Positions 26,684 to 36,118 are shown, numbered from the stretch's first letter. The stretch: 64,000 nt of DNA from Winogradskyella echinorum (GCF_014297365.1 NZ_JACOQD010000005.1:111798-175797), one strand, 5' to 3'. The notes: generated by a model from the sequence alone, not told the origin. A program made the numbers and translations.

Positions 26684-27584
26684 GTTTTAGTACGATAGAT
26701 TTACCTGTTTTGCTGTAGCTTAAATTTAAAGGTATTGTTATAGACTGCAATGCTAAATCTAAATTTTTGTGAGTAAAACTTCCAGTGAATAAACGTGAGG
26801 TATCAATAGTACTAGCATTAATCTTAAAATTGTAATGATTTTCAAACTCTGAAATAACGTATTTTAAAGGTATACTCTTAAAGCTACTTTCACCACGCAA
26901 CCAATTAGGTTGCGCAGTGTTTTCTTTTTCATTTGCAAGTAGTTTCCCATCTATAATTTGAAAGGTGTATCCAGGTTTTAAATTCACAGTTTTGTTATTG
27001 TATGTTACACCAACCAACCCTTCATAACATGTAACCTTAAAATAAGATCCACGTTGTTTTACATTAAATTGTGTACCTAAAACACTTACAACACCATCTG
27101 TGGTAATAACATCAAACTTTTGTCCTTTTGCGACTTTAAAAAAAGCTTCACCATTTAGTTGAACTTCTCGGTTTTTGTTCCAATGACTTTCATTAAAAGT
27201 TAATGTAGAATTAGCATTTAAATCTACCGTTGAAGCATCTGGTAATTCTATAGTAGTCCGTTGCGCTATGCTTGTACCAACTTCAGTATTTAACGTTGTA
27301 GTGAAATAATAAACACTTAAACCAATGGCAAATATTGCCGCAATTTTAAGCAACGGTTTTAACCACTGTTTTGGTTTTAAAGTGTTAGATTTTAATTTTG
27401 GTTTTAAAGTTTTGTAAGTGTTATCAATAGAAAAATCGGGAGCTTTAAAATCTTTTAAAGCCTTATCCATCTGGATTAATTCATTATAATCCTCGAGCTG
27501 CTCAAAAGTCTTTTGCTCTTCTGCGCTTAGGTCATTATCTAACCATTTTTTTATGAGTTCTTCTTTTTTCATGATGTTATTCAT
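26676..27584 (-). CDS. FecR-family anti-sigma factor
   Basis: The 302-residue protein has a short cytoplasmic N-terminal region that should bind sigma (LIKKWLDNDLSAEEQKTFEQL), one transmembrane segment (about 82-98), a periplasmic FecR domain (TIELPDASTVDLNANSTL) and a C-terminal DUF4974 domain (YVISEFENHYNFKINAS). It relays the state of the outer-membrane receptor to the ECF sigma factor. A second start (MKKEELI) lies 12 nt inside. It lies 110 nt downstream of the sigma gene and overlaps the receptor gene. Confidence 0.93.
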   Translation of the reverse strand: MNNIMKKEELIKKWLDNDLSAEEQKTFEQLEDYNELIQMDKALKDFKAPDFSIDNTYKTLKPKLKSNTLKPKQWLKPLLKIAAIFAIGLSVYYFTTTLNTEVGTSIAQRTTIELPDASTVDLNANSTLTFNESHWNKNREVQLNGEAFFKVAKGQKFDVITTDGVVSVLGTQFNVKQRGSYFKVTCYEGLVGVTYNNKTVNLKPGYTFQIIDGKLLANEKENTAQPNWLRGESSFKSIPLKYVISEFENHYNFKINASTIDTSRLFTGSFTHKNLDLALQSITIPLNLSYSKTGKSIVLKRE

Positions 27585-27694
27585 ATATATAACAGCGTCA
27601 CTTTAAAATCTCCTACCTATGCTATAATTCCAAATTTCTAGTTTTAGTTTTTGTCATTTGAAATTGAAAATAGAAACTATGCTTTTTAAGCTTT

Positions 27695-28210
27695 TCAAAG
27701 TTCATCAATATCTTTTCTTAATTTTTTTAAAGCTCCATAAATACGTTTTTCAACCGCTTTTGTCGAAATGCCTAAAAGATCTGCAATTTCTTTAAAGCGT
27801 TTACCTTCAACTCTATTGAGTAGAAAAGCAGTTCTCTGAGCTTCGGTTAAATTACTCAGTGCTTTTTGTAATTTTTGGTGATATTCTTTTTCTTGTAAAA
27901 CAAACTCTGGTGTTTCATTTGTAGAATACTTTTGAGGGCGTTTACTATATTTTAATACTACTTTTTGGTGTGCAATGGCATTTAGCATTAAATTATTTGC
28001 TGTGGTAAACAAATAGCTTTTAGCTTTAGACGGTTCTATTTTACCACAATTTTGCCATAACTTAATAAAGGCTTCTTGCACTTTGTCTTGCGGATTTAAA
28101 TGCTCACCAAATTTGTAATACAAAAAATCATGAAGATTCTTTGAATGTTTTTTATATAAACGCTCAAATAATAATTCTTCGCAAATATTATTTTTTAAAG
28201 GTTGGCTCAT
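27695..28210 (-). CDS. ECF RNA polymerase sigma factor (FecI-like)
   Basis: The 171 residues show sigma-70 region 2 (ELLFERLYKKHSKNLHDFLYYKFG ... KVQEAFIKLWQ) and region 4 (LSNLTEAQRTAFLLNRVEGKRFKEIADLLGISTKAVEKRIYGALKKL). It is released by the FecR-type partner when the receptor binds its ligand, and should activate the operon itself and possibly the divergent lipoprotein gene. It is the first gene of the - strand operon, 102 nt from that lipoprotein. Confidence 0.95.
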   Translation of the reverse strand: MSQPLKNNICEELLFERLYKKHSKNLHDFLYYKFGEHLNPQDKVQEAFIKLWQNCGKIEPSKAKSYLFTTANNLMLNAIAHQKVVLKYSKRPQKYSTNETPEFVLQEKEYHQKLQKALSNLTEAQRTAFLLNRVEGKRFKEIADLLGISTKAVEKRIYGALKKLRKDIDEL

Positions 28211-28312
28211 AATGGTATTGCGTGCACAAATTATAAATAATTTTTTAAAGGATACGGTAGGTGTTTTTTAATGTTAACTGTTTTATAATAAATTAACAAA
28301 AGTGCTAGTGCT

Positions 28313-30586
28313 ATGAAGTTCAACATCAATCATCTGTTTCTTTTTATCCTTTTTGCCCTTTTTAGTTTTACTGCTTGCCAAGATGAGGCAACAGAAGTAG
28401 ATAATCCTTCGGAACAAGAAGTTATCGTAGCAAATTCTGATTTAACATCTCTAATGAGCAGAACTGTGGCCAATTTTGGAGCAGCTGACAATATTTTAGA
28501 TGGTTCTAGTTGTTTTTCGGTAGAATTACCTGTTACTATTATAGTTAGTGATATTACTATTATTATTGAGACTGAAGAAGATTTAGATCTATTAGAAGAT
28601 TTATATGATGATTTTGAAGGTGATGATAATTTTTTAGATTTTATATTTCCAATTACAATAATATTCAATGATTATTCAGAATTAGTTATTCAAAATGAAG
28701 ATGAACTCGGAAATTTTATCAATGATTGTGAGAATGACGATGACATTATAGAATGTGTGGATTTTGTTTATCCTGTTTCATTTTCGGTGTTTAATTCAGA
28801 ATTTAATTTAATAGATTCTGTGATAATTGAAAATGATGAAGCATTATATAGTTTTTTAGATGATTTAGAAGACGACGACAATGCACTTATTGTTAGTCTT
28901 AATTTTCCAGTTACTTTAGAATATGCCAATGGAGATACTATTGAAGTTAATACTAACCAAGAATTAGCCGACGCTATTGAAGTTGCAGGTGAGGATTGCG
29001 ATGATGAAGATGATGATTGTATAGGCGAAGAGTTGGCAATAAATTTAGTTGAATGTCCTTGGGAAGTATATTTATATACAAATGATGATTTAGAGAATTT
29101 AGATGGACCATTTACGTTTACTTTTAATGAAAATGGTAATGTGCTTATTGAAGGTGTTCTACAAGACTCTTATTCAACTACATGGCAACTTACAGAAACA
29201 GATAATGGTTTAGAGCTTAATATAGCTTCCTTCTATTATTACGAGCAGCAATTTGGCAATTGGTTAGTTGTTGAATGTGATGATGACGATTTAAAATTTG
29301 AACATCTTACAGTTGATGGAACAGGTTTATTTTTCGATCGAGATTGCGAAGATGATTTAGATTGTTCTTTAACTGATATTAGTTCAATTTTACAAGAATG
29401 CCCTTGGGATTTTACTAATGGAACTGGCAATTTTAGTAACAATCAAATGATTTTTCATGAAGACGGTATTCTTCAAATTACAGAAGGAATTACAGGCGTT
29501 GCTATTGGTGGATATTATAATTTATCTGCCACAGATAATGGAGTTGTAATTAATTTTTCAGAATTAACGGCCTTTCAAGATACGCTTCATGGAGATTGGT
29601 TAATTATAGAATGTGATGATGATAGATTAGAACTTGTAAAAGGCAATCAGAATTTGGTTTTAGAACAAGATTGTATAGGTGATGATGATGTTTTTAATTG
29701 CTTTGGCGATTTCGAAATTGTAGAATGCAATCAGCCAAATAATGTTCCTGTTTTTAATCTAAGTGCCAATACGATTGGTTTAATAGATTGTGAATATGCG
29801 TTTACACCGTCATTTCATACAACTATTGCGGATGCTGAGAGTCATACAAATGCTATTGCAGATACAGAAGCCTATGCAAGTTTAGTTACGGAAGTGTATT
29901 TAAGAATAGAAGCAGAGAGTGGCAATTTTGAAATCTTTACAATTTTCTTAAATTCAATAGAATGTAATTATTTTGAGTGTTTTGAAAATAGAGTAATAGA
30001 AGTATGTGACGATGATGGTTTTAATGATGGTGTTATAACTTTTAATTTAAATGCTATATATGATTGCCCAGAAGATAATATAGTTTATACCTTTCATGAT
30101 ACCATAGTAGATGCTGAGGTTTCAAATAATGCTTTACCATCAACTTATACAAATCTTAGTAATCCGCAAACCATATATGTAAGAGTTGAGTTGGCTGGAG
30201 ATCCTAATATATATGAGATTTTTGAAGTAGTACTTATAGTTGAAGATTGTTCTAACGAAACCTGTACAGAAGAAGATGTTGATGCATTTTTAACCAACTG
30301 TATATGGAATGCTGTAAACTACAACGGAAGTGATAATTTAATGAATTGGAATTTTAGTTTTAATTCTAACAATCAAATAGTAATTATTTACACAGATACT
30401 GATACTATAGACGCAGGTTGGACAACATCTCAATCTAACGATGGTGTCATTGTTACCTTCTCTAATGTTGCTGGTCCAAATATCCAAGCCATAACAGGCG
30501 AATGGCTAGTCTTAGAGTGTGAAGAACATCGATTAGAACTACACAGAGGAGACGATATTTTAGTTTTAGAAAGAAATTGTGATTAA
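28313..30586 (+). CDS. Modular acidic surface lipoprotein, divergent from the FecI/FecR/TonB operon
   Basis: The 757 residues begin with a lipoprotein signal (lipobox FTAC, Cys22) and CQDEAT, acidic residues after the Cys that could act as a surface-export signal. The mature protein is very rich in Asp and Glu. Three module types repeat. Four copies of a strand module with a [FY]P[VI][TS] core lie in ~66-222. Three copies of a module framed by CPW/CIW and ending ECDDDRLEL...LVLE-DC or variants lie at ~246-345, ~362-454 and ~662-757. Two YVRVE repeats lie between, like those in the adhesin at 61.6 kb. Function unknown; a surface partner of the TonB receptor is an inference. Confidence 0.75.
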   Translation: MKFNINHLFLFILFALFSFTACQDEATEVDNPSEQEVIVANSDLTSLMSRTVANFGAADNILDGSSCFSVELPVTIIVSDITIIIETEEDLDLLEDLYDDFEGDDNFLDFIFPITIIFNDYSELVIQNEDELGNFINDCENDDDIIECVDFVYPVSFSVFNSEFNLIDSVIIENDEALYSFLDDLEDDDNALIVSLNFPVTLEYANGDTIEVNTNQELADAIEVAGEDCDDEDDDCIGEELAINLVECPWEVYLYTNDDLENLDGPFTFTFNENGNVLIEGVLQDSYSTTWQLTETDNGLELNIASFYYYEQQFGNWLVVECDDDDLKFEHLTVDGTGLFFDRDCEDDLDCSLTDISSILQECPWDFTNGTGNFSNNQMIFHEDGILQITEGITGVAIGGYYNLSATDNGVVINFSELTAFQDTLHGDWLIIECDDDRLELVKGNQNLVLEQDCIGDDDVFNCFGDFEIVECNQPNNVPVFNLSANTIGLIDCEYAFTPSFHTTIADAESHTNAIADTEAYASLVTEVYLRIEAESGNFEIFTIFLNSIECNYFECFENRVIEVCDDDGFNDGVITFNLNAIYDCPEDNIVYTFHDTIVDAEVSNNALPSTYTNLSNPQTIYVRVELAGDPNIYEIFEVVLIVEDCSNETCTEEDVDAFLTNCIWNAVNYNGSDNLMNWNFSFNSNNQIVIIYTDTDTIDAGWTTSQSNDGVIVTFSNVAGPNIQAITGEWLVLECEEHRLELHRGDDILVLERNCD

Positions 30587-30632
30587 AAATAAACCCGCTA
30601 TAAGTTAGTAATTTTAGTAAGTTTAAGTTGAT

Positions 30633-30668
30633 GAAAAGAGTTGTCTTCCGCGAGGCAACTCTTTCCTT
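30633..30668 (+). terminator. Terminator after the acidic lipoprotein gene
   Basis: AAAGAGTTG (30635-30643) pairs with CAACTCTTT (30656-30664), closed by a T-rich tail. It explains why the upstream in-frame extension of ffh (from 30628) is not coding. Confidence 0.7.
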
Positions 30669-30736
30669 TTGTAAAATTCTTAAATTTAAGAGTATAGAAT
30701 TATATATATCCCATTCGTTTATCTCTTGTAAATTCT

Positions 30737-30744
30737 TAAATTTG
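30737..30744 (+). promoter_or_regulatory. -7 box of ffh
   Basis: TAAATTTG matches TAnnTTTG and lies 24 nt before the ffh start. The surrounding TTGTAAATTCTTAAATTTG is an imperfect copy of 30670-30690, about 56 nt upstream. Confidence 0.55.
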
Positions 30745-30768
30745 CAACTTCTAAAAGAGATAAAGATT

Positions 30769-32100
30769 ATGTTCAATAATTTAAGTGATAAGTTAGATAA
30801 AGCGTTACACGTATTAAAAGGTCATGGTAGTATTACAGAAGTAAATGTTGCCGAAACTTTAAAAGAAGTAAGACGAGCGCTTTTAGATGCCGATGTTAAC
30901 TTTAAAATCGCTAAAGAGTTTACCAATAGAGTTAAGGAAAAAGCCTTAGGGCAAAATGTATTAACGACCCTTCAACCAGGACAGTTAATGGTTAAAATCG
31001 TTAAAGACGAATTAACCGAACTAATGGGTGGAGATGCAGAAGGGATTAACCTCTCTGGCACACCAAGTGTTATTTTAATGTCTGGTTTACAAGGTTCTGG
31101 TAAGACAACATTTTCTGGTAAACTTGCTAATTATCTAAAAAGTAAAAAGACTAAAAAGCCATTATTAGTTGCCTGTGATGTGTATCGTCCTGCTGCGATA
31201 GATCAGTTACATGTTGTAGGAGATCAAATTGGTGTTGAGGTTTTTAGTGATAGAGGAAATAATGATCCTGTAGCCATTTCTCAAGCAGGTATTGCTCATG
31301 CAAAAGCGAATGGACATAATGTGGTGATTATAGATACTGCTGGTCGTTTAGCTGTGGATGAAGAAATGATGAATGAAATTTCTAATATTCACAAAGCTAT
31401 TCAACCACAAGAAACATTGTTTGTTGTAGATTCTATGACAGGTCAGGATGCTGTAAATACAGCAAAGGCCTTTAATGATATTTTAAATTTTGATGGTGTT
31501 ATCCTTACCAAATTAGATGGTGATACAAGAGGTGGTGCAGCCATTTCTATTAAGTCTGTAGTCAATAAACCGATTAAGTTTATTGGTACAGGTGAGAAGA
31601 TGGAAGCTATTGATGTTTTCTATCCTTCTCGTATGGCAGATCGTATTCTTGGAATGGGTGATGTTGTTTCTTTAGTGGAACGTGCTCAAGAGCAGTTTGA
31701 TGAAGAGGAAGCTAGAAAACTTCAGAAAAAGATTGCCAAAAACCAGTTTGGGTTTGATGATTTCTTAAAACAGATTCAGCAAATCAAAAAAATGGGTAAT
31801 ATGAAAGATCTTATCGGAATGATACCAGGAGCTGGTAAAATGATGAAAGGTATTGATATCGATGATGATGCTTTTAAAGGTATTGAAGCTATAATCCATT
31901 CTATGACTCCAGAAGAACGTGCTAATCCTTCTGTTATAAACTCTAGTCGTAAAAAGCGAATTGGTAAAGGTTCTGGTACTTCGGTACAAGAAGTCAATCA
32001 ATTATTAAAGCAATTTACGCAGATGAGTAAAATGATGAAGATGATGCAAGGTGGAGGCGGTAAACGGATGATGCAAGCCATGAAGAATATGCCAAGATAG
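30769..32100 (+). CDS. ffh: Signal recognition particle protein Ffh (SRP54)
   Basis: Binds signal sequences of nascent proteins and delivers ribosomes to FtsY. The start at 30769 gives MFNNLSDKLDKALHVLKG, the standard NG-domain N terminus, preceded by a plausible AAGAGAT ribosome site; the longer frame from 30628 runs through a terminator. The 443 residues show the N domain, the G domain with GLQGSGKTT (106-114), DTAGR and TKLDGDTRGGAA, and a methionine-rich M domain at the C terminus. No RNA component (SRP RNA) was found in this window. Confidence 0.97.
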   Translation: MFNNLSDKLDKALHVLKGHGSITEVNVAETLKEVRRALLDADVNFKIAKEFTNRVKEKALGQNVLTTLQPGQLMVKIVKDELTELMGGDAEGINLSGTPSVILMSGLQGSGKTTFSGKLANYLKSKKTKKPLLVACDVYRPAAIDQLHVVGDQIGVEVFSDRGNNDPVAISQAGIAHAKANGHNVVIIDTAGRLAVDEEMMNEISNIHKAIQPQETLFVVDSMTGQDAVNTAKAFNDILNFDGVILTKLDGDTRGGAAISIKSVVNKPIKFIGTGEKMEAIDVFYPSRMADRILGMGDVVSLVERAQEQFDEEEARKLQKKIAKNQFGFDDFLKQIQQIKKMGNMKDLIGMIPGAGKMMKGIDIDDDAFKGIEAIIHSMTPEERANPSVINSSRKKRIGKGSGTSVQEVNQLLKQFTQMSKMMKMMQGGGGKRMMQAMKNMPR

Positions 32101-32127
32101 TAGGCAATAAAAAGTATTCAGTAAGTA

Positions 32128-32152
32128 GTCACTTCGAGCGTAGTCGAGAAGT
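32128..32152. repeat. Dispersed intergenic repeat element
   Basis: GTCACTTCGAGCGTAGTC followed by GAGAAGT forms an imperfect palindrome (ACTTCGA against TCGAGAAGT). A divergent relative lies at 810-834. It sits between ffh and folD and has no T run, so it is not an obvious terminator. Confidence 0.55.
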
Positions 32153-32213
32153 TTTAATAAATATATTTTCAATCAGCTTTCGCTTTTGCGTTATAGCGAG
32201 AAAACAAAACAAA

Positions 32214-33098
32214 ATGACCATACTAGACGGAAAAAAAACCAGTAACGACATTAAACAAGAGATTAAAGCTGAAGTTGATAAAATGAAAGCTAACGGTGAA
32301 AAGGTACCACACCTTGCGGCTGTTATTGTTGGTAATGATGGAGCTAGTTTAACATATGTTGGTAGTAAAGTTAGAGCTTGTGAGCGTGTTGGTTTTGAAT
32401 CTACAATGGTGCGTTTACCTAACACCACAAGTGAGATAGAATTGTTAGATGCTATTGAAGATTTAAATAACAATGACGATATTGATGGTTTCATCATTCA
32501 GTTGCCATTACCACCTCAGATTAATACGCAGAAAGTATTAATGGCTGTAGATCCAGATAAAGATGTGGATGGATTTCATCCTATGAATTTTGGAAAAATG
32601 GCATTAGATATGTCAACTTTTATTCCTGCAACACCATTTGGTATTTTAGAACTTTTAGATCGTTATGGAGTAGAAACAAAAGGAAAACACACGGTTGTAA
32701 TTGGTCGTTCTCATATTGTTGGTCGTCCAATGAGTATTTTAATGGGTCGTAAAGGTTTCCCAGGAAATTCTACGGTAACATTAACACATAGTCATACAAA
32801 AAATATTAATCAAATAACATCGCAAGCTGATATCATTATTTCAGCACTTGGTATTCCAGAGTTCTTAAAAGCAGAAATGGTGAAAGATGATGTTATTATA
32901 ATTGATGTAGGTATTACGCGTGTACCAGATGAATCTGAAAAAGGGTACTATATCACTGGCGATGTGGATTTTAAAAACGTAAGTAAAAAAGCCAGTTTTA
33001 TTACACCAGTTCCTGGTGGAGTAGGACCAATGACTATTGCAATGTTATTAAAAAATACGTTGTTAGCTAGAGAGCAACATAGAAAGTATAATAGATAA
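32214..33098 (+). CDS. folD: Bifunctional methylenetetrahydrofolate dehydrogenase/cyclohydrolase
   Basis: Interconverts 5,10-methylene-THF and 10-formyl-THF with NADP. The 294 residues show the N-terminal YVGSKVRACERVGF (catalytic Lys), DGFIIQLPLPP, PDKDVDGFHPMNFGKM, the Rossmann-type VVIGRSHIVGRPMSIL and the C-terminal PVPGGVGPMTIAMLLKNT. Length and motifs are normal. It follows ffh by 113 nt and lies just upstream of a small membrane protein gene (9 nt), with which it may be co-transcribed. Confidence 0.97.
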   Translation: MTILDGKKTSNDIKQEIKAEVDKMKANGEKVPHLAAVIVGNDGASLTYVGSKVRACERVGFESTMVRLPNTTSEIELLDAIEDLNNNDDIDGFIIQLPLPPQINTQKVLMAVDPDKDVDGFHPMNFGKMALDMSTFIPATPFGILELLDRYGVETKGKHTVVIGRSHIVGRPMSILMGRKGFPGNSTVTLTHSHTKNINQITSQADIIISALGIPEFLKAEMVKDDVIIIDVGITRVPDESEKGYYITGDVDFKNVSKKASFITPVPGGVGPMTIAMLLKNTLLAREQHRKYNR

Positions 33099-33107
33099 TT
33101 CTCAAGA

Positions 33108-33839
33108 ATGAGTTATTCTTTGCAACTTACTATCTTACAGAACTCAGTAACGATAGGAAGTTTGCAACATATCTTACCAATTATTTTTGCATTTGGTTTT
33201 GCAGTAGTTTTTATTAAATATGCTAATGGAAACTTGTTAGAAATTCAAAAACAAAAAGCAATTCATTATTTCGCATGGTTTGTATCACTTACTGTAATTG
33301 GTTTTCATGGATACAGAATGGCTTTTGATAATTATAATTTTAAAACCGATTTGCCATTTTATCTCTGTAGTTTAATGGCGCTTCTTATTCCTGTTTTTAC
33401 TCACTTTCGAAAATATTTAATGTTTGAGATTTTAGTGTTTTGGATTGTAGGTGGCACATTACAAGCAGTTATAACACCAGATATTACAGATGGTTTTCCA
33501 AGCTTTGACTATTTTAGATATTGGATTGCACATTTAGGTTTACTTGTTATAATATTTTACTTTGTTTTTGTGTTTAAAATGAAACCAAAATTTAAAAGTG
33601 TTTTTAAAGCTTTTTTGGCACTTCAGGTATATGTGTTGCTCATGATGGCGCTAAACTACTTTTTAGATGCCAATTATTTTTACCTAAACCAAAAGCCTAA
33701 ATCGGCTTCACTATTAGATTATTTTGGGGATTGGCCTTATTATATTTTGGTAGGGCAATTAATTATAATACCACTCTTTTTATTGATTTATTTACCGTTT
33801 CATCTTTCAAATAGGGGAAAGGAATCACTTAGCAAATAA
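33108..33839 (+). CDS. TIGR02206-type integral membrane protein (YwaF-like)
   Basis: The 243 residues contain about six or seven hydrophobic helices and match the TIGR02206/YwaF family by the [38 protein letters not shown] and [17 protein letters not shown] blocks. The family is of unknown function. It begins 9 nt after folD. Its 3' end overlaps the convergent VOC gene by 15 nt. Confidence 0.8.
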   Translation: MSYSLQLTILQNSVTIGSLQHILPIIFAFGFAVVFIKYANGNLLEIQKQKAIHYFAWFVSLTVIGFHGYRMAFDNYNFKTDLPFYLCSLMALLIPVFTHFRKYLMFEILVFWIVGGTLQAVITPDITDGFPSFDYFRYWIAHLGLLVIIFYFVFVFKMKPKFKSVFKAFLALQVYVLLMMALNYFLDANYFYLNQKPKSASLLDYFGDWPYYILVGQLIIIPLFLLIYLPFHLSNRGKESLSK

Positions 33840-34247
33840 TTGACTTATATCTTTAAAGGCTTTAAACTCTAAAGCATTATCAGAAGGGTCTTTAAAAAAC
33901 ATAGTCGCTTGTTCTCCAACTTGTCCTTCAAAACGTATATAAGGTTCTATAATAAATGCAATACCTTTTGTTTTTAATAGTTTGGCAAATTCTTGAAAAG
34001 TATCCCAAGGTAAAACCACTCCAAAATGTGGAACAGGTACCGCTTTACCATCAACCGCATTTGTATGTGTGTCTGTTTCTGTTTTTTCCTTGTAATGGAT
34101 AACTAATTGATGACCGAAAAAGTTGTAGTCCACCCAATGATCACTACTTCTGCCTTCTTCTAAATTTAAAATGTTGGTGTAAAAATCACGACATTCTGCT
34201 AAATTATTTACAGGAATTGCTAAATGAAATGGTGAGAGTTTAGTCAT
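33825..34247 (-). CDS. VOC/glyoxalase-family protein
   Basis: The 140 residues show paired beta-alpha-beta-beta-beta units of the vicinal oxygen chelate fold ([53 protein letters not shown]). The likely metal ligands are His, His and Glu, in [15 protein letters not shown] and ALEFK. Substrate unknown: members include glyoxalase I and dioxygenases. Its end overlaps the convergent membrane protein gene by 15 nt, and a DUF/NTF2-type gene lies upstream on the same strand. Confidence 0.85.
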   Translation of the reverse strand: MTKLSPFHLAIPVNNLAECRDFYTNILNLEEGRSSDHWVDYNFFGHQLVIHYKEKTETDTHTNAVDGKAVPVPHFGVVLPWDTFQEFAKLLKTKGIAFIIEPYIRFEGQVGEQATMFFKDPSDNALEFKAFKDISQLFAK

Positions 34248-34283
34248 GTTTTAAAAGAAATAAATTATGAATAAAAATAAGAA

Positions 34284-35234
34284 TTACCCACTAACATTAT
34301 TCCATATATCTAAATATATTTTCCATTCTCCCTTTATTTTTTTCCAGATGATAATGTATTTGCCTTGCCAAGAGACTTCCTTTTTATCATTTGTTAAGGT
34401 TGTACCTTCATAATAGCCAAAATCGTAGGCGATATCATTTTCTATTTTTATTTCAGTAGGTGTTACTTTATGATGCAATATTTTCACTCCTTCAGGAATT
34501 GCCCAGTAAGACAATAATTCTGTTTTACCAGCCATTATTTTTCTGTTATTCGGAAATATTTTACCATCATCAGTGTACATTTCAACCAAGGCCTCTATAT
34601 TTTCATCCATATACGCCTTTGAAAATTTAGATATATTTTTATGAATTTCTTCTAAATCTGAAAAGTTCTTAGTTTCTCGTTTACAATCTATTTTCCACGT
34701 GGCAAAAGTTGTAGTTTCAGATTTATCTGTCCATTCACCAACCCATTTATAACCTAAATCGCTAATATCATAAAACGTTAATCTAAAATAACCTTCAGTT
34801 CCGTTAGGTGCCTTTTGATTGCGATATAAAACAATCTTACCATCTTCTGTTTTGCTACCTTCCCATGTTGGTAATTTAGTTGAAGGAGCTCCAGAAGCAT
34901 AATAATGTACATACCATTTGCTACTATCTGCTATAAATTGTCTAATGCTTCCAGAATGTTTTCCGTCTGCTTTTATGGTTTCGTCTTGTACAGCCATACC
35001 ATTCATTATATATTTCCATTCCCACGTCATATCCACAGGATCTGCCCAAGTTTGATCAGCTTTTCTAGAGACAGATTTACAGTTACATTTTCCTATTAAA
35101 GCTTCGTAATCTTTAATTTGTTCAGAAGCTTCAGGATTTGGCAAACCATAAGGATTTGTATCTGATGCTACATATTGATTTTGCGAAAAACTAGAAATAG
35201 TGAATAGTAATAGGAGAGCTAATAGAGGTTTCAT
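34284..35234 (-). CDS. Secreted two-domain protein with C-terminal NTF2-like (SnoaL/DUF4440) domain
   Basis: The 316 residues start with a signal peptide (SSFSQ). The N-terminal half (about 25-195) is a beta-rich DUF1579-like domain (LIGKCNCKS ... EWKYIMNGMAVQDE ... FRLTFYDISDLGYKWVGEW). The C-terminal half (about 200-316) is an NTF2-like fold (FSKAYMDENIEALVEMYTDDGKIFPNN ... YIIIWKKIKGEWKIYLDIWN). Function unknown. It lies 36 nt before the VOC gene, likely the same transcript. Confidence 0.75.
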   Translation of the reverse strand: MKPLLALLLLFTISSFSQNQYVASDTNPYGLPNPEASEQIKDYEALIGKCNCKSVSRKADQTWADPVDMTWEWKYIMNGMAVQDETIKADGKHSGSIRQFIADSSKWYVHYYASGAPSTKLPTWEGSKTEDGKIVLYRNQKAPNGTEGYFRLTFYDISDLGYKWVGEWTDKSETTTFATWKIDCKRETKNFSDLEEIHKNISKFSKAYMDENIEALVEMYTDDGKIFPNNRKIMAGKTELLSYWAIPEGVKILHHKVTPTEIKIENDIAYDFGYYEGTTLTNDKKEVSWQGKYIIIWKKIKGEWKIYLDIWNNVSG

Positions 35235-35298
35235 GTTGAGTTGATTTTACCTAAAAATAAAAAGGAATAACTCTACATAGTTGTTAATTAGGATTTTA

Positions 35299-36066
35299 TT
35301 AACGTCTGTTTTTTCTCGATGTTGGCTGTTTTGCTTCATAGGTTTTTTTCGACTCACTTATTAATTCACTTAAGGTTTTAAATTCTTCTTTTGTGAGTTC
35401 TCTATATTTTCCTAATGGCATATCTAGCTTTATATTCATAATACGAACACGTTTTAGAGTTTGTACCTCGTACGTTAGATATTCGCACATACGACGAATT
35501 TGCCGATTTAAGCCTTGGGTCAAAATGATACTAAACGTAAATTTGTCAATTTTTTTAACTTCACATTTTTTAGTGCGCTTTCCTAATTCTTCGATATAAA
35601 TACCACCAGCCATACGCTCAATAAATGTTTGAGAAATGGGTTTATCTACAGTGACAATATATTCTTTTTCGTGATTATTACTAGCTCTAAGAATTTTGTT
35701 TACGATATCTCCATCATCAGTTAAAAGAATCAAACCTTCACTTGGTTTGTCTAATCGACCAATAGGAAATATTCGTTTTGGGTAATTAATAAAGTCAATA
35801 ATATTATCTTTCTCTACGCGCGTATCTGTGGTACAAACTATGCCTACAGGTTTATTAAAAGCTAAGTAAACAAAATCTTCTTTACGACCTCCAATAACTT
35901 CACCATCAACTTTTACCACATCATCTGGCGCAACTTTAGTTCCCATTTCTGGGACGACGTTGTTTATAGTTACTCTACCAGCATCGATAAGGCGATCGGC
36001 TTCGCGACGCGAGCAATAACCAGCTTCACTGAGGTATTTGTTAAGACGAGTTAGATTTTCTGACAT
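35299..36066 (-). CDS. rluF: 23S rRNA pseudouridine synthase, RluF type
   Basis: Modifies U2604 of 23S rRNA in the RluF group. The 255 residues (ATG at 36066; a TTG at 36081 would add five) show an N-terminal S4 RNA-binding domain (LNKYLSEAGYCSRREADRLIDAGRV) and the catalytic GRLDKPSEGLILLTDDGD with Asp106, plus GLNRQIRRMCEYL near the C terminus. The C-terminal tail is basic (KKTYEAKQPTSRKNRR). A TACTTTTA -7-like box ends 4 nt before the ATG. RluB/E-type activity cannot be fully excluded. Confidence 0.9.
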   Translation of the reverse strand: MSENLTRLNKYLSEAGYCSRREADRLIDAGRVTINNVVPEMGTKVAPDDVVKVDGEVIGGRKEDFVYLAFNKPVGIVCTTDTRVEKDNIIDFINYPKRIFPIGRLDKPSEGLILLTDDGDIVNKILRASNNHEKEYIVTVDKPISQTFIERMAGGIYIEELGKRTKKCEVKKIDKFTFSIILTQGLNRQIRRMCEYLTYEVQTLKRVRIMNIKLDMPLGKYRELTKEEFKTLSELISESKKTYEAKQPTSRKNRR

Positions 36067-36118
36067 GGTGTAAAAGTACAATAAAGATTAAAGAATTGTA
36101 AAATTAAAAATGATTGAA

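Noticed and set aside
30628..30768. An N-terminal extension of Ffh from an upstream ATG
   Set aside because: It covers a terminator hairpin and the -7 box and adds ~47 residues without similarity; the start at 30769 gives the conserved N terminus.
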